From contig CACYQT010000011.1 in NCBI GenBank assembly GCA_902776645.1, forward strand, positions 1 to 62,128: DNA of 62,128 bases, read 5' to 3'. Source of the stretch: an uncultured bacterium. Its GTDB lineage: Bacteria; Verrucomicrobiota; Lentisphaeria; Oligosphaerales; Oligosphaeraceae. The notes under the pieces were generated by a model, which had not been told where the DNA came from, searched no databases, and saw nothing but the letters and a program-made list of their open reading frames with translations. The translations under genes were made by a program, and so were the position numbers. This document shows, one piece after another, positions 53,554 through 60,946 of the stretch; the first letter of the stretch is position 1; each line of letters starts with the position of its first letter.

Positions 53554-53630
53554 TCGTCTCGCGTCCCACGTCCCACGTCTCGCGTCCCACGTCTCGCGTC
53601 CCACGTCTCGCGTCCCACGTCTCGCGTCTC
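53554..53630 (+). repeat. GTCTCGC/GTCCCAC heptamer array (11 units)
   Basis: The units alternate as in the 52417 array, again without indels. It is followed by TCGACGGCGAGGACGCC, whose GCTAC end provides the TAG stop of the next gene. Confidence 0.95.
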
Positions 53631-53661
53631 ACCCTCCCCCTCGACGGCGAGGACGCCATCG

Positions 53662-54858
53662 CTACTTGAATTCAATAACGTCTTCGCCATTAATTTTCAA
53701 CGTGCTATGGACAAAATGGATGGCGGCTTTCCGCGCGCTCAGCTCGATGGCGGTTCCCGTGTAGTCGTCCATGGATCCGCCTGGCCGCGAGCCGATGACG
53801 ACGGGGCACGGCTCGCCGAGATTGTCCCATGCGTGCCCAGGCCTGACGACGCGGATCGTGTGGAAGTGCCCGCAGAGCATCAGCTGCGGCTTGACATTCT
53901 CGCGCAACAACTTGCACCATTCTCGATAGATGTCCAGTTCGATGTCGAACGGCTTGTTGTTGATGTGCATGAACGGCACGTGGCAGACGATCAGGCGGTA
54001 TTTCACATCGGCCGCGTCGTATTCGTTGGCGGCGTTCGCGATGACTCGCTTCAGATAGTCCGTCTCCTTCACGCGGAAGTCGTGGCATGCGACGGCGTGG
54101 CCGTATTCGGCATGCCCGTCGTCTTTGTCTTCGCCGCAGTCGAGAACAATCCCCCAGACGGGGCCGAGGCGGAATGTGTAGTAGAAATAGCCGTCGCGAA
54201 CAGGCGCGTATAACGGGAGCTGTTCCGCCATGGCGCCGCGCAGTTCATGGTTGCCGCGGGCATAGACAACTGGTATTTCGCCATTTGTGACGCCGCCCGC
54301 GATTTTGTAGATCTGCGCGATGTTGTTGTAGCCGCTCAGCCCTTCCGAAATGTCGCCGTTGAGGATGAGCAAATCCAGTTCCTTGCCGAAATACTGCGCG
54401 GCGGCGATGGACGCCTTGACGTGGTCATGGGTGTCCGGCAGCATGAATATCTTGATGTTCTCCGTCTTTTCAAGCGGACGGAACGCATAGGTCTTTTTCT
54501 GGAGAGGTTCCGTCTTGGTGTAATACTCTGCGCGTTTTTTTACGACACGGCAGCATAGCGTGTATTCCTTCGCGGCGTTGAGTTCGGCCTGCGGGACGGT
54601 CATTCGCCGGACACGCGTGGCGGTGTTGATGACGCCGTTGTTCGCGTCATAGTACGTCTTGCCGTTGATTTCGCACGAAATCATGGCTTCGGTCACGACG
54701 GGAACCATGATCTGGTAGTCGTGGCCGACGGCGAAGACGACGGGCGGCGTCTGCAAAACGTCCTCTGGAAACTTCTTTGGCCCAGGCTGTTGCGCGGCAG
54801 GCTCCTGGGCATGGCAAAGGCTGATCAGGCAGATGACAAGGCAGATGACTTTCTTCAT
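53662..54858 (-). CDS. Secreted calcineurin-like metallophosphoesterase, paralogue 1
   Basis: The 398-residue protein has a signal peptide (MKKVICLVICLISLCHAQ) and then a beta domain with MTVPQAELNAAKEYTLCC. Metal motifs: LPDTHDH, LLILNGDISE, YARGNHELRG, VCHVPF and CGHFH (full GHxH). It is closely similar along its length to the protein encoded at 58844-60163, sharing PEDxLQTPPVV, LQKKTY and VIANAANEY. Likely cleaves a phosphate ester or a nucleotide/phospholipid head group in the periplasm. Stop codon lies in a repeat. Confidence 0.88.
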   Translation of the reverse strand: MKKVICLVICLISLCHAQEPAAQQPGPKKFPEDVLQTPPVVFAVGHDYQIMVPVVTEAMISCEINGKTYYDANNGVINTATRVRRMTVPQAELNAAKEYTLCCRVVKKRAEYYTKTEPLQKKTYAFRPLEKTENIKIFMLPDTHDHVKASIAAAQYFGKELDLLILNGDISEGLSGYNNIAQIYKIAGGVTNGEIPVVYARGNHELRGAMAEQLPLYAPVRDGYFYYTFRLGPVWGIVLDCGEDKDDGHAEYGHAVACHDFRVKETDYLKRVIANAANEYDAADVKYRLIVCHVPFMHINNKPFDIELDIYREWCKLLRENVKPQLMLCGHFHTIRVVRPGHAWDNLGEPCPVVIGSRPGGSMDDYTGTAIELSARKAAIHFVHSTLKINGEDVIEFK

Positions 54859-54920
54859 AATGGTTGTATTCTTATCCTTTATTTTCTGGTTTTCTTACAT
54901 AGTTTTCTGTCTGTCTAATC

Positions 54921-54962
54921 GTCCACCGTCTCGCGTCTCATGTCTCACGTCTCATGTCCCCT
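54921..54962 (+). repeat. GTCTCRC heptamer array (six units)
   Basis: GTCCACC, GTCTCGC, GTCTCAT, GTCTCAC, GTCTCAT and GTCCCCT, in the spacer between divergent genes. Confidence 0.85.
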
Positions 54963-55090
54963 CCCACAACATTTTATTGTAAAATAGCCTTCGGAAAGCG
55001 AATGGCAAATGGAAAAACACGGTTTGCCATGAAAAAGCCGCGGGAGCGTCTATATTACTTGTCACACAAAAAAACAGAAAGGCGGTGCAT

Positions 55091-56701
55091 ATGCGAAAAA
55101 CGGTCTTTGTTCTCTTGGTCATAATGGCTTCAATCGCGGAGGCAATGCAAATGGAAATCGTGAAAACTGGTAGATTCAGCCCTGAAAATGCTTCTGACAA
55201 ACTTGCGGCGCAGTCATTTGCGGATGCGTTGCTGCCTGTGCGGCGAACATTCGAAGACGGACAGGTCTTCTGGAACGGCTTCGCAAGACAGTTCATCTAC
55301 GCGCCGTATTTCGAATTCAAGAAGCTGGAACATGCTGTAAAATACCGCTTTACGGTTATTGGAAGCGACAAGGCGGAGCTTGTGTTCGACGCGGATTCGC
55401 CCTACGCGGCCTTGACGCCTGTCTGGGGTGCCGTGCCCGAAGGCGACACGACCGTGAAAGCCGTCGGTCTGGACGCGGATGGAAAGGAACTAGGCGTCAG
55501 CGGCGAACGCAAATTCTATCGGATGCAGCCCTTCGACAACGCGTACGCCCCGAAGGCGAAACCGTATCTGGAGGTCGCGAAGGGCGTTTATCATTACTTG
55601 TTGACCATGAACGCGATCCAATATTTAAAAAGCGGCAGGACGGATCCGGACTACACGCATTACTGCTATCCAAGCAAGATGCATGCGTCGATCATTGAAG
55701 GCTTGCTGGAATATGCGGAACTGGAGCCTTCCGTGAAGGCGGAGGCCGTCGAAATCGCGACGCAATGCGCGGACTATCTCATGCGGACGGCCGTGGCGGC
55801 TGGCGAACCGCTGGAATATCTTCCGCTGACGTATCTTGTGCCGACGACGGAAGATGGCAAACGGCTGGTCGCCGCATCAAAGGTCGGCACGATCATGATG
55901 ATCTATCCGGCGGTTGTCGGCAACGCGATGATCCGTCTGTACAAGGAGACGAAGGAGCAGAAATATCTGGACTACGCGGTGAAGATCGGCGAGCAGTATC
56001 TCCGCCTGCAACGGGAGGACGGCACATGGGCGCTGATTCTGAAAATCGCCGACGGCTCGGTCGTGGCGCCGAACAGTTGCGAACCGGTCGACATCCTGCC
56101 GTTTTTGGGGAATCTCGGCGAAACGACGGGCCGCAATGCTTTTTTGAAGGCGGCGGAACGCGGCATGCTCATTGTGTATGAACGCATTAGGACGCTCCAT
56201 TGGGAAGGCCAGTTCGAAGACATCAACGCGCAGGTGGCCCCCTACAGCAACCTCTCGAAGCATCCCGCCACGAGCAGTTTCCTATTCCTTTATAATATTC
56301 TGAAGAAGAAAGGCGCTGCGCCGAGGCCGGAATTCGTTTCGCATGCACGTGAAGTGCAGCGGTTTGCGGAAGACCAGTTCGTCGTGTGGCGGCGTCAGGG
56401 AGCGGAATGGCGGATGGCCCCCGCCGCGTTGGAGCAGTACAACTGCTACGCCATTGTGGACGCATCCGTCGCGAAGATGGTCCGCTACTATCTGCTGATG
56501 TACGATCTGGAGAAGAATCCGCTGGATTTGGCGAAGGCGCGTGCATTGGGCGATTCGCTGACGCGCGCCCAGTTGCCCAACGGCCGGATTCCGACATGGT
56601 ACTATGAAGACAAGATCATCCCCGGCGGCGACTGGATCAACTGCATGTTCGCCAGCGCCTATGCGCTGAAACTGCTGGCGAAATACGACGACATCCAGTA
56701 A
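55091..56701 (+). CDS. Secreted (alpha/alpha)6-barrel-type protein, candidate glycoside hydrolase or lyase
   Basis: The 536-residue protein has a signal peptide (MRKTVFVLLVIMASIAEAMQ), a short beta domain (to about 150), then a helical domain with regularly spaced helices and loops (YLEVAKGVYHYLLTMNAIQYL, RLYKETKEQKYLDYAVKIGEQYLRLQREDGTW, DILPFLGNLGETTGRNAF, ALGDSLTRAQLPNGRIPTWYYED). This looks like a six-hairpin glycosidase/uronyl-hydrolase fold. The catalytic residues cannot be fixed. ATG 55091 follows GAAAGG; a GTG two codons earlier is possible. Confidence 0.7.
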   Translation: MRKTVFVLLVIMASIAEAMQMEIVKTGRFSPENASDKLAAQSFADALLPVRRTFEDGQVFWNGFARQFIYAPYFEFKKLEHAVKYRFTVIGSDKAELVFDADSPYAALTPVWGAVPEGDTTVKAVGLDADGKELGVSGERKFYRMQPFDNAYAPKAKPYLEVAKGVYHYLLTMNAIQYLKSGRTDPDYTHYCYPSKMHASIIEGLLEYAELEPSVKAEAVEIATQCADYLMRTAVAAGEPLEYLPLTYLVPTTEDGKRLVAASKVGTIMMIYPAVVGNAMIRLYKETKEQKYLDYAVKIGEQYLRLQREDGTWALILKIADGSVVAPNSCEPVDILPFLGNLGETTGRNAFLKAAERGMLIVYERIRTLHWEGQFEDINAQVAPYSNLSKHPATSSFLFLYNILKKKGAAPRPEFVSHAREVQRFAEDQFVVWRRQGAEWRMAPAALEQYNCYAIVDASVAKMVRYYLLMYDLEKNPLDLAKARALGDSLTRAQLPNGRIPTWYYEDKIIPGGDWINCMFASAYALKLLAKYDDIQ

Positions 56702-56743
56702 AGGAGACGCCATCGGCATCCCGCCGTTGGCCACTTCAGGCAA

Positions 56744-56995
56744 GATTCTGTTTTTCCTGTTTTTCGCAAAGATTTTCTCCATGGCTTCGAGCTGCCGCAT
56801 GAGGTCGTTCCCGCCTCGCGAAGCGATGACAACCGCCGAGCCGCCGGAGCCGTTAATCCTTCAACATTCGGATTCCATTATAAACAAACAAAACCTTCAG
56901 GAGATTGTCGGCCCGGCGGCGAGGCATTCAGTGTAATCTGTGTTTTCTGTGGTGCCTAAAATCAAATAATTCGTGTCCATTCATGGTTAAATCTC
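56744..56995 (+). repeat. Composite structured repeat, copy E (type 1)
   Basis: GCCTCGC (56813-56819) with GCGAGGC (56919-56925). CCGCCGGAGCCG (56841-56852) with CGGCCCGGCGG (56909-56919). The loop is 56 nt. The tail reads AGTGTAATCTGTG then TTCGTGTCCATTC. Part of the 582-bp spacer 56702-57283, which has no gene. Confidence 0.85.
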
Positions 56996-57003
56996 TTGCA
57001 TTA

Positions 57004-57223
57004 AGAGCTGCCGCATGATGTCGTTCCCGCCTCGCGAAGCGATGACAACCGCCGAGCAGACGGAGGACAACTTGATGCTTCTTCACTCAAAATCCCATGC
57101 TGATAAAAAACTCTTCACCACCATGTCCGACGACTGCGAGGCATTGATTGTCTTTTCAGTGAATCTGTGTATTCTGTGGTTTCTAAAAATTTCGTGTCCT
57201 TTCGTGTCCTTTCGTGGTTCCAT
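57004..57223 (+). repeat. Composite structured repeat, copy F (type 2)
   Basis: GCCTCGC (57029-57035) with GCGAGGC (57136-57142). AGACGGAGGAC (57058-57068) with GTCCGACGACT (57125-57135), one mismatch. The loop is 56 nt. Tandem with copy E. The tail ends about 60 bp before the next start codon. Confidence 0.85.
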
Positions 57224-57283
57224 ATCAATAACTTAACATCATTCATCCGCTCCAGTTTTTCCCATCGTACCCACCATCACACC

Positions 57284-58534
57284 ATGAAAAATCATCCGGC
57301 CATCCTGTTCATTTTCGCCCTGTTTGCGTCCGTCGTCGCCGCCGCCCAGCCGAACGGCCATCCCGTCGGCCAGATCCTCTATGAAACGCCAGACGACACG
57401 ATGGGCTCCTTCGCAAACGGCATCCTCTTCAAAGACGATCTCGAAAAGCCAATCGTCGATTTCGCCAAGCCTGGCGACAAAATGGTCCATGTCTCCACGT
57501 TCTGCATCATCGACGACATCGTCTATTGCACCTACTACGCCAACACCGTCGGCAAGCAAGAGACTCCCGCCGAACAACTTGCACGATTCGTCACCTGCCC
57601 GCTCGCCAACCCGCAGGACAAGACCTACCACGACCTCTGCTGGACGCAGACCGTCGCCAAGGCCGAAAACCGCGAGGAGATTCTCATCGACGGCAAGCAT
57701 ATCACCCACCTCTACGACATCGTCCTCCTTCGGAAGGATGACAAGACGCTCTATCTCGCCTGGACACTCGCCCTCGACGGCGAATACTACCGTGTCTACC
57801 GCACGTACGACGTGCCGTCCAAAACCTTCGGCGACATCAAGATAAACGATTTCACCGTCAACGGCAGGACCGTCCCCTTCCGCACGTCCTCCGTCACGAA
57901 TCTGCTGAAGCAGGAGGGCGTCGCCTTCAAGCCGATGCAGGGCGACATCGGCATCATGCAGAAGCTCTCCAAACGCGTGGAGAACGGCATCGACTACTAC
58001 TACACAGGTTGCTACTGCGGCCCCTTCAACTGCCTCATGAAGAGCCAAGACCTTGTCAATTGGGAATTTGTGTCCGTTCCGGATTTTCCGAACGACTCCC
58101 AGTGGGAGAACGCCGTCTATGTGAAGGGCGACCGCGCCTACTATTTCTGCCGCCAGTACTCCCGCAACAACACGGCCTTCCTTACTTATTATGATTTGGC
58201 GAAAAAGACGTGGCACGAGCCCGTCTGGGTCCATGAGGCCCAGTCCCGCTACGATTTCATCGAATGGCAGGGCAATCTCTACATGGTCCATTCGCCGAAA
58301 GACCGTTGGCATCTCGCCATCATGAAAATCGACCAGAGCGAAATCTCCCGCAGCTACGACGTGCAGTGCGCATGGGTAGTCGATTCGTTCTACCCGTTCA
58401 TGCAGGAGTACAAAGGAAAGCTGTACATGAGCTTCACGCAGAGCCGCAAGCACATCTGGCTGTCCAACTTCCGCATCCGCCCGCTCACCACCGCGCAGGT
58501 CGTCGACAAGTTCCGCAAGCTTCTCGAAGACTGA
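57284..58534 (+). CDS. Secreted beta-propeller-like protein, possibly sialidase/GH43-like
   Basis: The 416-residue protein starts MKNHPAILFIFALFASVVAAAQ, a signal peptide. Then come repeated short beta blocks with aromatic/Asp loops, e.g. DDIVYCTYYANTVG, DKTLYLAWTLALDGEYYRVY, GIDYYYTGCYCGPFNCLMKSQDLVNWEFVSVPDFP and GDRAYYFCRQYSRNNTAFL, consistent with a five- or six-bladed propeller. 'SQDLVNWE' is a BNR/GH43-like phrase. No catalytic set can be assigned. The frame is open upstream through the repeat tail, but the signal peptide sets the start. No ribosome-binding site. Confidence 0.7.
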   Translation: MKNHPAILFIFALFASVVAAAQPNGHPVGQILYETPDDTMGSFANGILFKDDLEKPIVDFAKPGDKMVHVSTFCIIDDIVYCTYYANTVGKQETPAEQLARFVTCPLANPQDKTYHDLCWTQTVAKAENREEILIDGKHITHLYDIVLLRKDDKTLYLAWTLALDGEYYRVYRTYDVPSKTFGDIKINDFTVNGRTVPFRTSSVTNLLKQEGVAFKPMQGDIGIMQKLSKRVENGIDYYYTGCYCGPFNCLMKSQDLVNWEFVSVPDFPNDSQWENAVYVKGDRAYYFCRQYSRNNTAFLTYYDLAKKTWHEPVWVHEAQSRYDFIEWQGNLYMVHSPKDRWHLAIMKIDQSEISRSYDVQCAWVVDSFYPFMQEYKGKLYMSFTQSRKHIWLSNFRIRPLTTAQVVDKFRKLLED

Positions 58535-58664
58535 TCTTCTCTTCTTGTTTTTCTGCAAAAGACGTATATCTTTAAAAAAAAACACCAACCATCGTTCCCG
58601 CAGGAGCGGGCCGGTTGAGTCCATAAGCTTTACACTGGCGAAAGATGCGCTTCCAACTCTCCAC

Positions 58665-58841
58665 ATCCCATTCGTCCCAGCTGTCCCATTCGTCCCATCT
58701 GTCCCATTCGTCCCAGCTGATATACTAACCACTAACCACTAACCACTAACCCTAACCCCTAACCCCTAACCACTAACCACTTAATTATGCATTATGCATT
58801 ATGCATTATGCATTGAACTAACCCCTAACCACTAACCACTC
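58665..58841 (+). repeat. Nonamer, CTAACCA and ATGCATT arrays in series
   Basis: Six nonamers of the GTCCCATTC/GTCCCAGCT type (58665-58718), CTAACCA/CTAACCC heptamers (58725-58782), ATGCATT heptamers (58784-58815), then CTAACCA-type again to 58841, ending three bases before the next ATG. They fill most of the spacer 58535-58843; a leader-like TTCTTGTTTTTCTG precedes them. Confidence 0.9.
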
Positions 58842-58843
58842 AA

Positions 58844-60163
58844 ATGAAAAAACTCCTCCTCCTCTTCCTCTGCATCTTCTGCCTCACCCACGCCCAGCAA
58901 CAGCCCGCCCCCGCGGCTCCGCCCGCTCCGCCCGCTCCGCCTGCACCGCCCGCCGTCCAGAAACCTGCCGAACCGCAACAGCCTGCCGCCCAGAAACCAG
59001 CGGAACAGAAACCCGCCGTCGAAGCGGCAAAACCCGCCGAACCGCCTAAGCCCGAGCCCAAGAAACTGCCGGAAGACATCCTTCAAACGCCGCCCGTCGT
59101 CTATGCCGTCGGCAACGAATACCAGATCATGGCCCTCGTCAAGCAGGATCTGCCCGTCGTCATGTGGGTGGAAGTCAACGGAAAATCCTACTACGATGCG
59201 TCGAACGGCATCCTCCGCTCCGCCAGAAGCTCTCATCGCATGACCGTCCCGCAGTCGGAACTGAACGCCGCGAAGGAATACACGCTTTGCTGCCACGTCC
59301 TCACGAAGCGCAAGGCCTATTTCACCCAGACGGAGCCGCTTCAGAAGAAGACCTACAAATTCCGCCCGATTGAAAAGACCGAGAACATCAAGTTTTTCAT
59401 GCTGGGCGACTGCCACAACCGCGTCAAGGCCCCCATCGCGGTCACGCAATACTACGGAAAGGATCTCGACCTGCTCATCCTCAACGGCGACATTCTGGAC
59501 CGCTCCGAAAAATACAGCGATCTCATCAATCTCTTCAAAGTCGCCGGCGGCGCCACGAACGGTGAAATTCCCGTCGTCTATGCCCGCGGCAACCATGAAC
59601 CGCGCGGCGTCATGGCGGAGGAGCTCGAATACTACTCGCCGCTCCGCAACGGCTATTCATACTTCACGTTCCGCGTCGGCCCGATCTGGGGCATTGTGCT
59701 CGATTGCGGCGAAGACAAACCCGACGGCCATGACGCATACGGCCACACGATCGCCTGCCATCCCTTCCGCCTGGAGGAGACGGAATATCTGAAGAGCGTC
59801 ATCGCGAACGCCGCCAACGAATACAACGCGCCCGACGTGAAATACCGCCTGGTCGTCTGCCACATCCCGTTCATTCGCGGCACGTTCGAAGCCGACATCT
59901 ACCGCGAATGGTGTACGCTTCTCCGCGAAAATGTCAAACCGAACCTGATGTTCTCCGCCCACTACCATCGTCTGAAGGTCGTCCGTCCCGGTGACGATTG
60001 GGACAAGAACGGCATCCCCTGCACCGTCGTCATCGGCTCCCGTACGGGCAAAGGCGACGACTATACGGGAACCGCCGTCGAGCTGACCGAAAAGAACGCC
60101 GCCGTCCGTTTCGTCAACTTCACCCAGAAAGTCGAAGGCGAAGACATCATCGAGTTCAAGTAA
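58844..60163 (+). CDS. Secreted calcineurin-like metallophosphoesterase, paralogue 2 (Pro/Ala-rich linker)
   Basis: The 439-residue protein has a signal peptide (MKKLLLLFLCIFCLTHAQ), then a Pro/Ala/Lys-rich linker (about 20-72, APPAPP repeats) that the paralogue at 53662-54858 lacks. Metal motifs: LGDCHNR, LLILNGDILD, YARGNHEPRG, VCHIPF and SAHYH, where the Gly of GHxH is Ala. The body is highly similar to paralogue 1. The linker could span peptidoglycan or tether the enzyme. No ribosome-binding site; the ATG follows directly on CTAACCA repeats. Confidence 0.88.
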   Translation: MKKLLLLFLCIFCLTHAQQQPAPAAPPAPPAPPAPPAVQKPAEPQQPAAQKPAEQKPAVEAAKPAEPPKPEPKKLPEDILQTPPVVYAVGNEYQIMALVKQDLPVVMWVEVNGKSYYDASNGILRSARSSHRMTVPQSELNAAKEYTLCCHVLTKRKAYFTQTEPLQKKTYKFRPIEKTENIKFFMLGDCHNRVKAPIAVTQYYGKDLDLLILNGDILDRSEKYSDLINLFKVAGGATNGEIPVVYARGNHEPRGVMAEELEYYSPLRNGYSYFTFRVGPIWGIVLDCGEDKPDGHDAYGHTIACHPFRLEETEYLKSVIANAANEYNAPDVKYRLVVCHIPFIRGTFEADIYREWCTLLRENVKPNLMFSAHYHRLKVVRPGDDWDKNGIPCTVVIGSRTGKGDDYTGTAVELTEKNAAVRFVNFTQKVEGEDIIEFK

Positions 60164-60168
60164 CGACG

Positions 60169-60334
60169 GCGTCCCGCCAATACTCCTAACTTAAGCCCCT
60201 TAGGGGCGGCAGGAATTTAGCCGTGGGTGAAGCGAACGCCAGAGGCGTGAACGTAACCCACGGTAAAACAGGAAAACAAATGGAACCGCGTTAGCGGTGG
60301 CAGGAACAAAAGTCAGGAGTATTAGCGTCCCGCC
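60169..60334 (+). mobile_element. Putative 145-bp MITE-like element with TIRs and direct repeats, rich in hairpins
   Basis: AATACTCCT (60179-60187) and AGGAGTATT (60315-60323) are perfect inverted repeats. GCGTCCCGCC lies outside them on both sides (60169-60178 and 60325-60334). Inside are GCCCC-TTA-GGGGC (60195-60207), CCGTGGGT...ACCCACGG (60221-60228/60256-60263) enclosing ACGCC-AGA-GGCGT, and ACCGC-GTTA-GCGGT (60285-60298). GGCAGGAA follows two of the hairpins. No coding frame. The outer direct repeats may instead be two members of the GGGCGGGACGCC family. Confidence 0.55.
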
Positions 60335-60344
60335 GTTGGCTCTT

Positions 60345-60630
60345 CGGCTTTCAGCTTTCGGCTTTCGGCTTTCGGCTTTCGGCTTTCGGCTTTCGGCTTT
60401 CGGCTTTCGGCTTTTAGCTTTCGGCTTTTAGCTTTCGGCTTTTAGCTTTCAGCTCTGCCAAGCATCCGTCCCATCCGTCCCAGCCGTCCCATCTGTCCCA
60501 TCTGTCCCATCCGTCCCATCTGTCCCATCCGTCCCATCTGTCCCATCTGTCCCATCTGTCCCATCTGTCCCAGTACCCACTAAACACTAATCACTAACCA
60601 CTTAATTATGCATTATGCATTATGCATTAA
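60345..60630 (+). repeat. Heptamer CGGCTTT, nonamer GTCCCATCT, CACTAAC and ATGCATT arrays in series
   Basis: Sixteen heptamers (60345-60456), twelve nonamers (60468-60575), four CACTAAC-type heptamers (60578-60605) and TTATGCA units to 60630. The order nonamer, CTAACCA, ATGCATT and the junction CCACTTAATTATGCATT are the same as at 58665-58815. Confidence 0.95.
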
Positions 60631-60634
60631 AAAA

Positions 60635-60722
60635 GTCTGCGAGGCACTGATTGTCTTTTCAGTGTAATCCGTGTATTCTGTGGTTTCTAAAAATTTCGTG
60701 TTTTTTCGTGTCCATTCGTGGT
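60635..60722 (+). repeat. Right-half fragment of a type-2 composite repeat with tail (G0)
   Basis: GTCTGCGAGGCACTGATTGTC and the complete tail, without a left half. It adjoins copy G. Confidence 0.8.
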
Positions 60723-60940
60723 AGAGCTTCCGCATGACATCCTTTGCATCTCGCGAAGCGATGAACAACCGCCGAGCAGACGGAGGACAACTTGATCTTC
60801 AGCAATCCATCATGTCATACCCCAATACCCCCTCAGCACCATGTCCGACGTCTGCGAGGCACTGATTGTCTTTTCAGTGTAATCCGTGTATTCTGTGGTT
60901 TCTAAAAATTTCGTGTTTTTTCGTGTCCATTCGTGGTTCC
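60723..60940 (+). repeat. Composite structured repeat, copy G (type 2)
   Basis: CTCGC (60750-60754) with GCGAG (60854-60858). AGACGGAGGAC (60778-60788) with GTCCGACGTCT (60843-60853). The loop is 54 nt. The tail ends seven bases before the next ATG. Confidence 0.85.
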
Positions 60941-60946
60941 TAAAAA

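Noticed and set aside
57167..57283. Possible N-terminal extension MYSVVSKNF of the propeller-like protein (also seen at 60886)
   Set aside because: It is translation of the composite repeat tail; the signal peptide at 57284 gives the real start.
47425..60940. Composite repeats as a CRISPR array
   Set aside because: Copies are dispersed, not regularly spaced; no short identical repeats with unique spacers and no cas genes.
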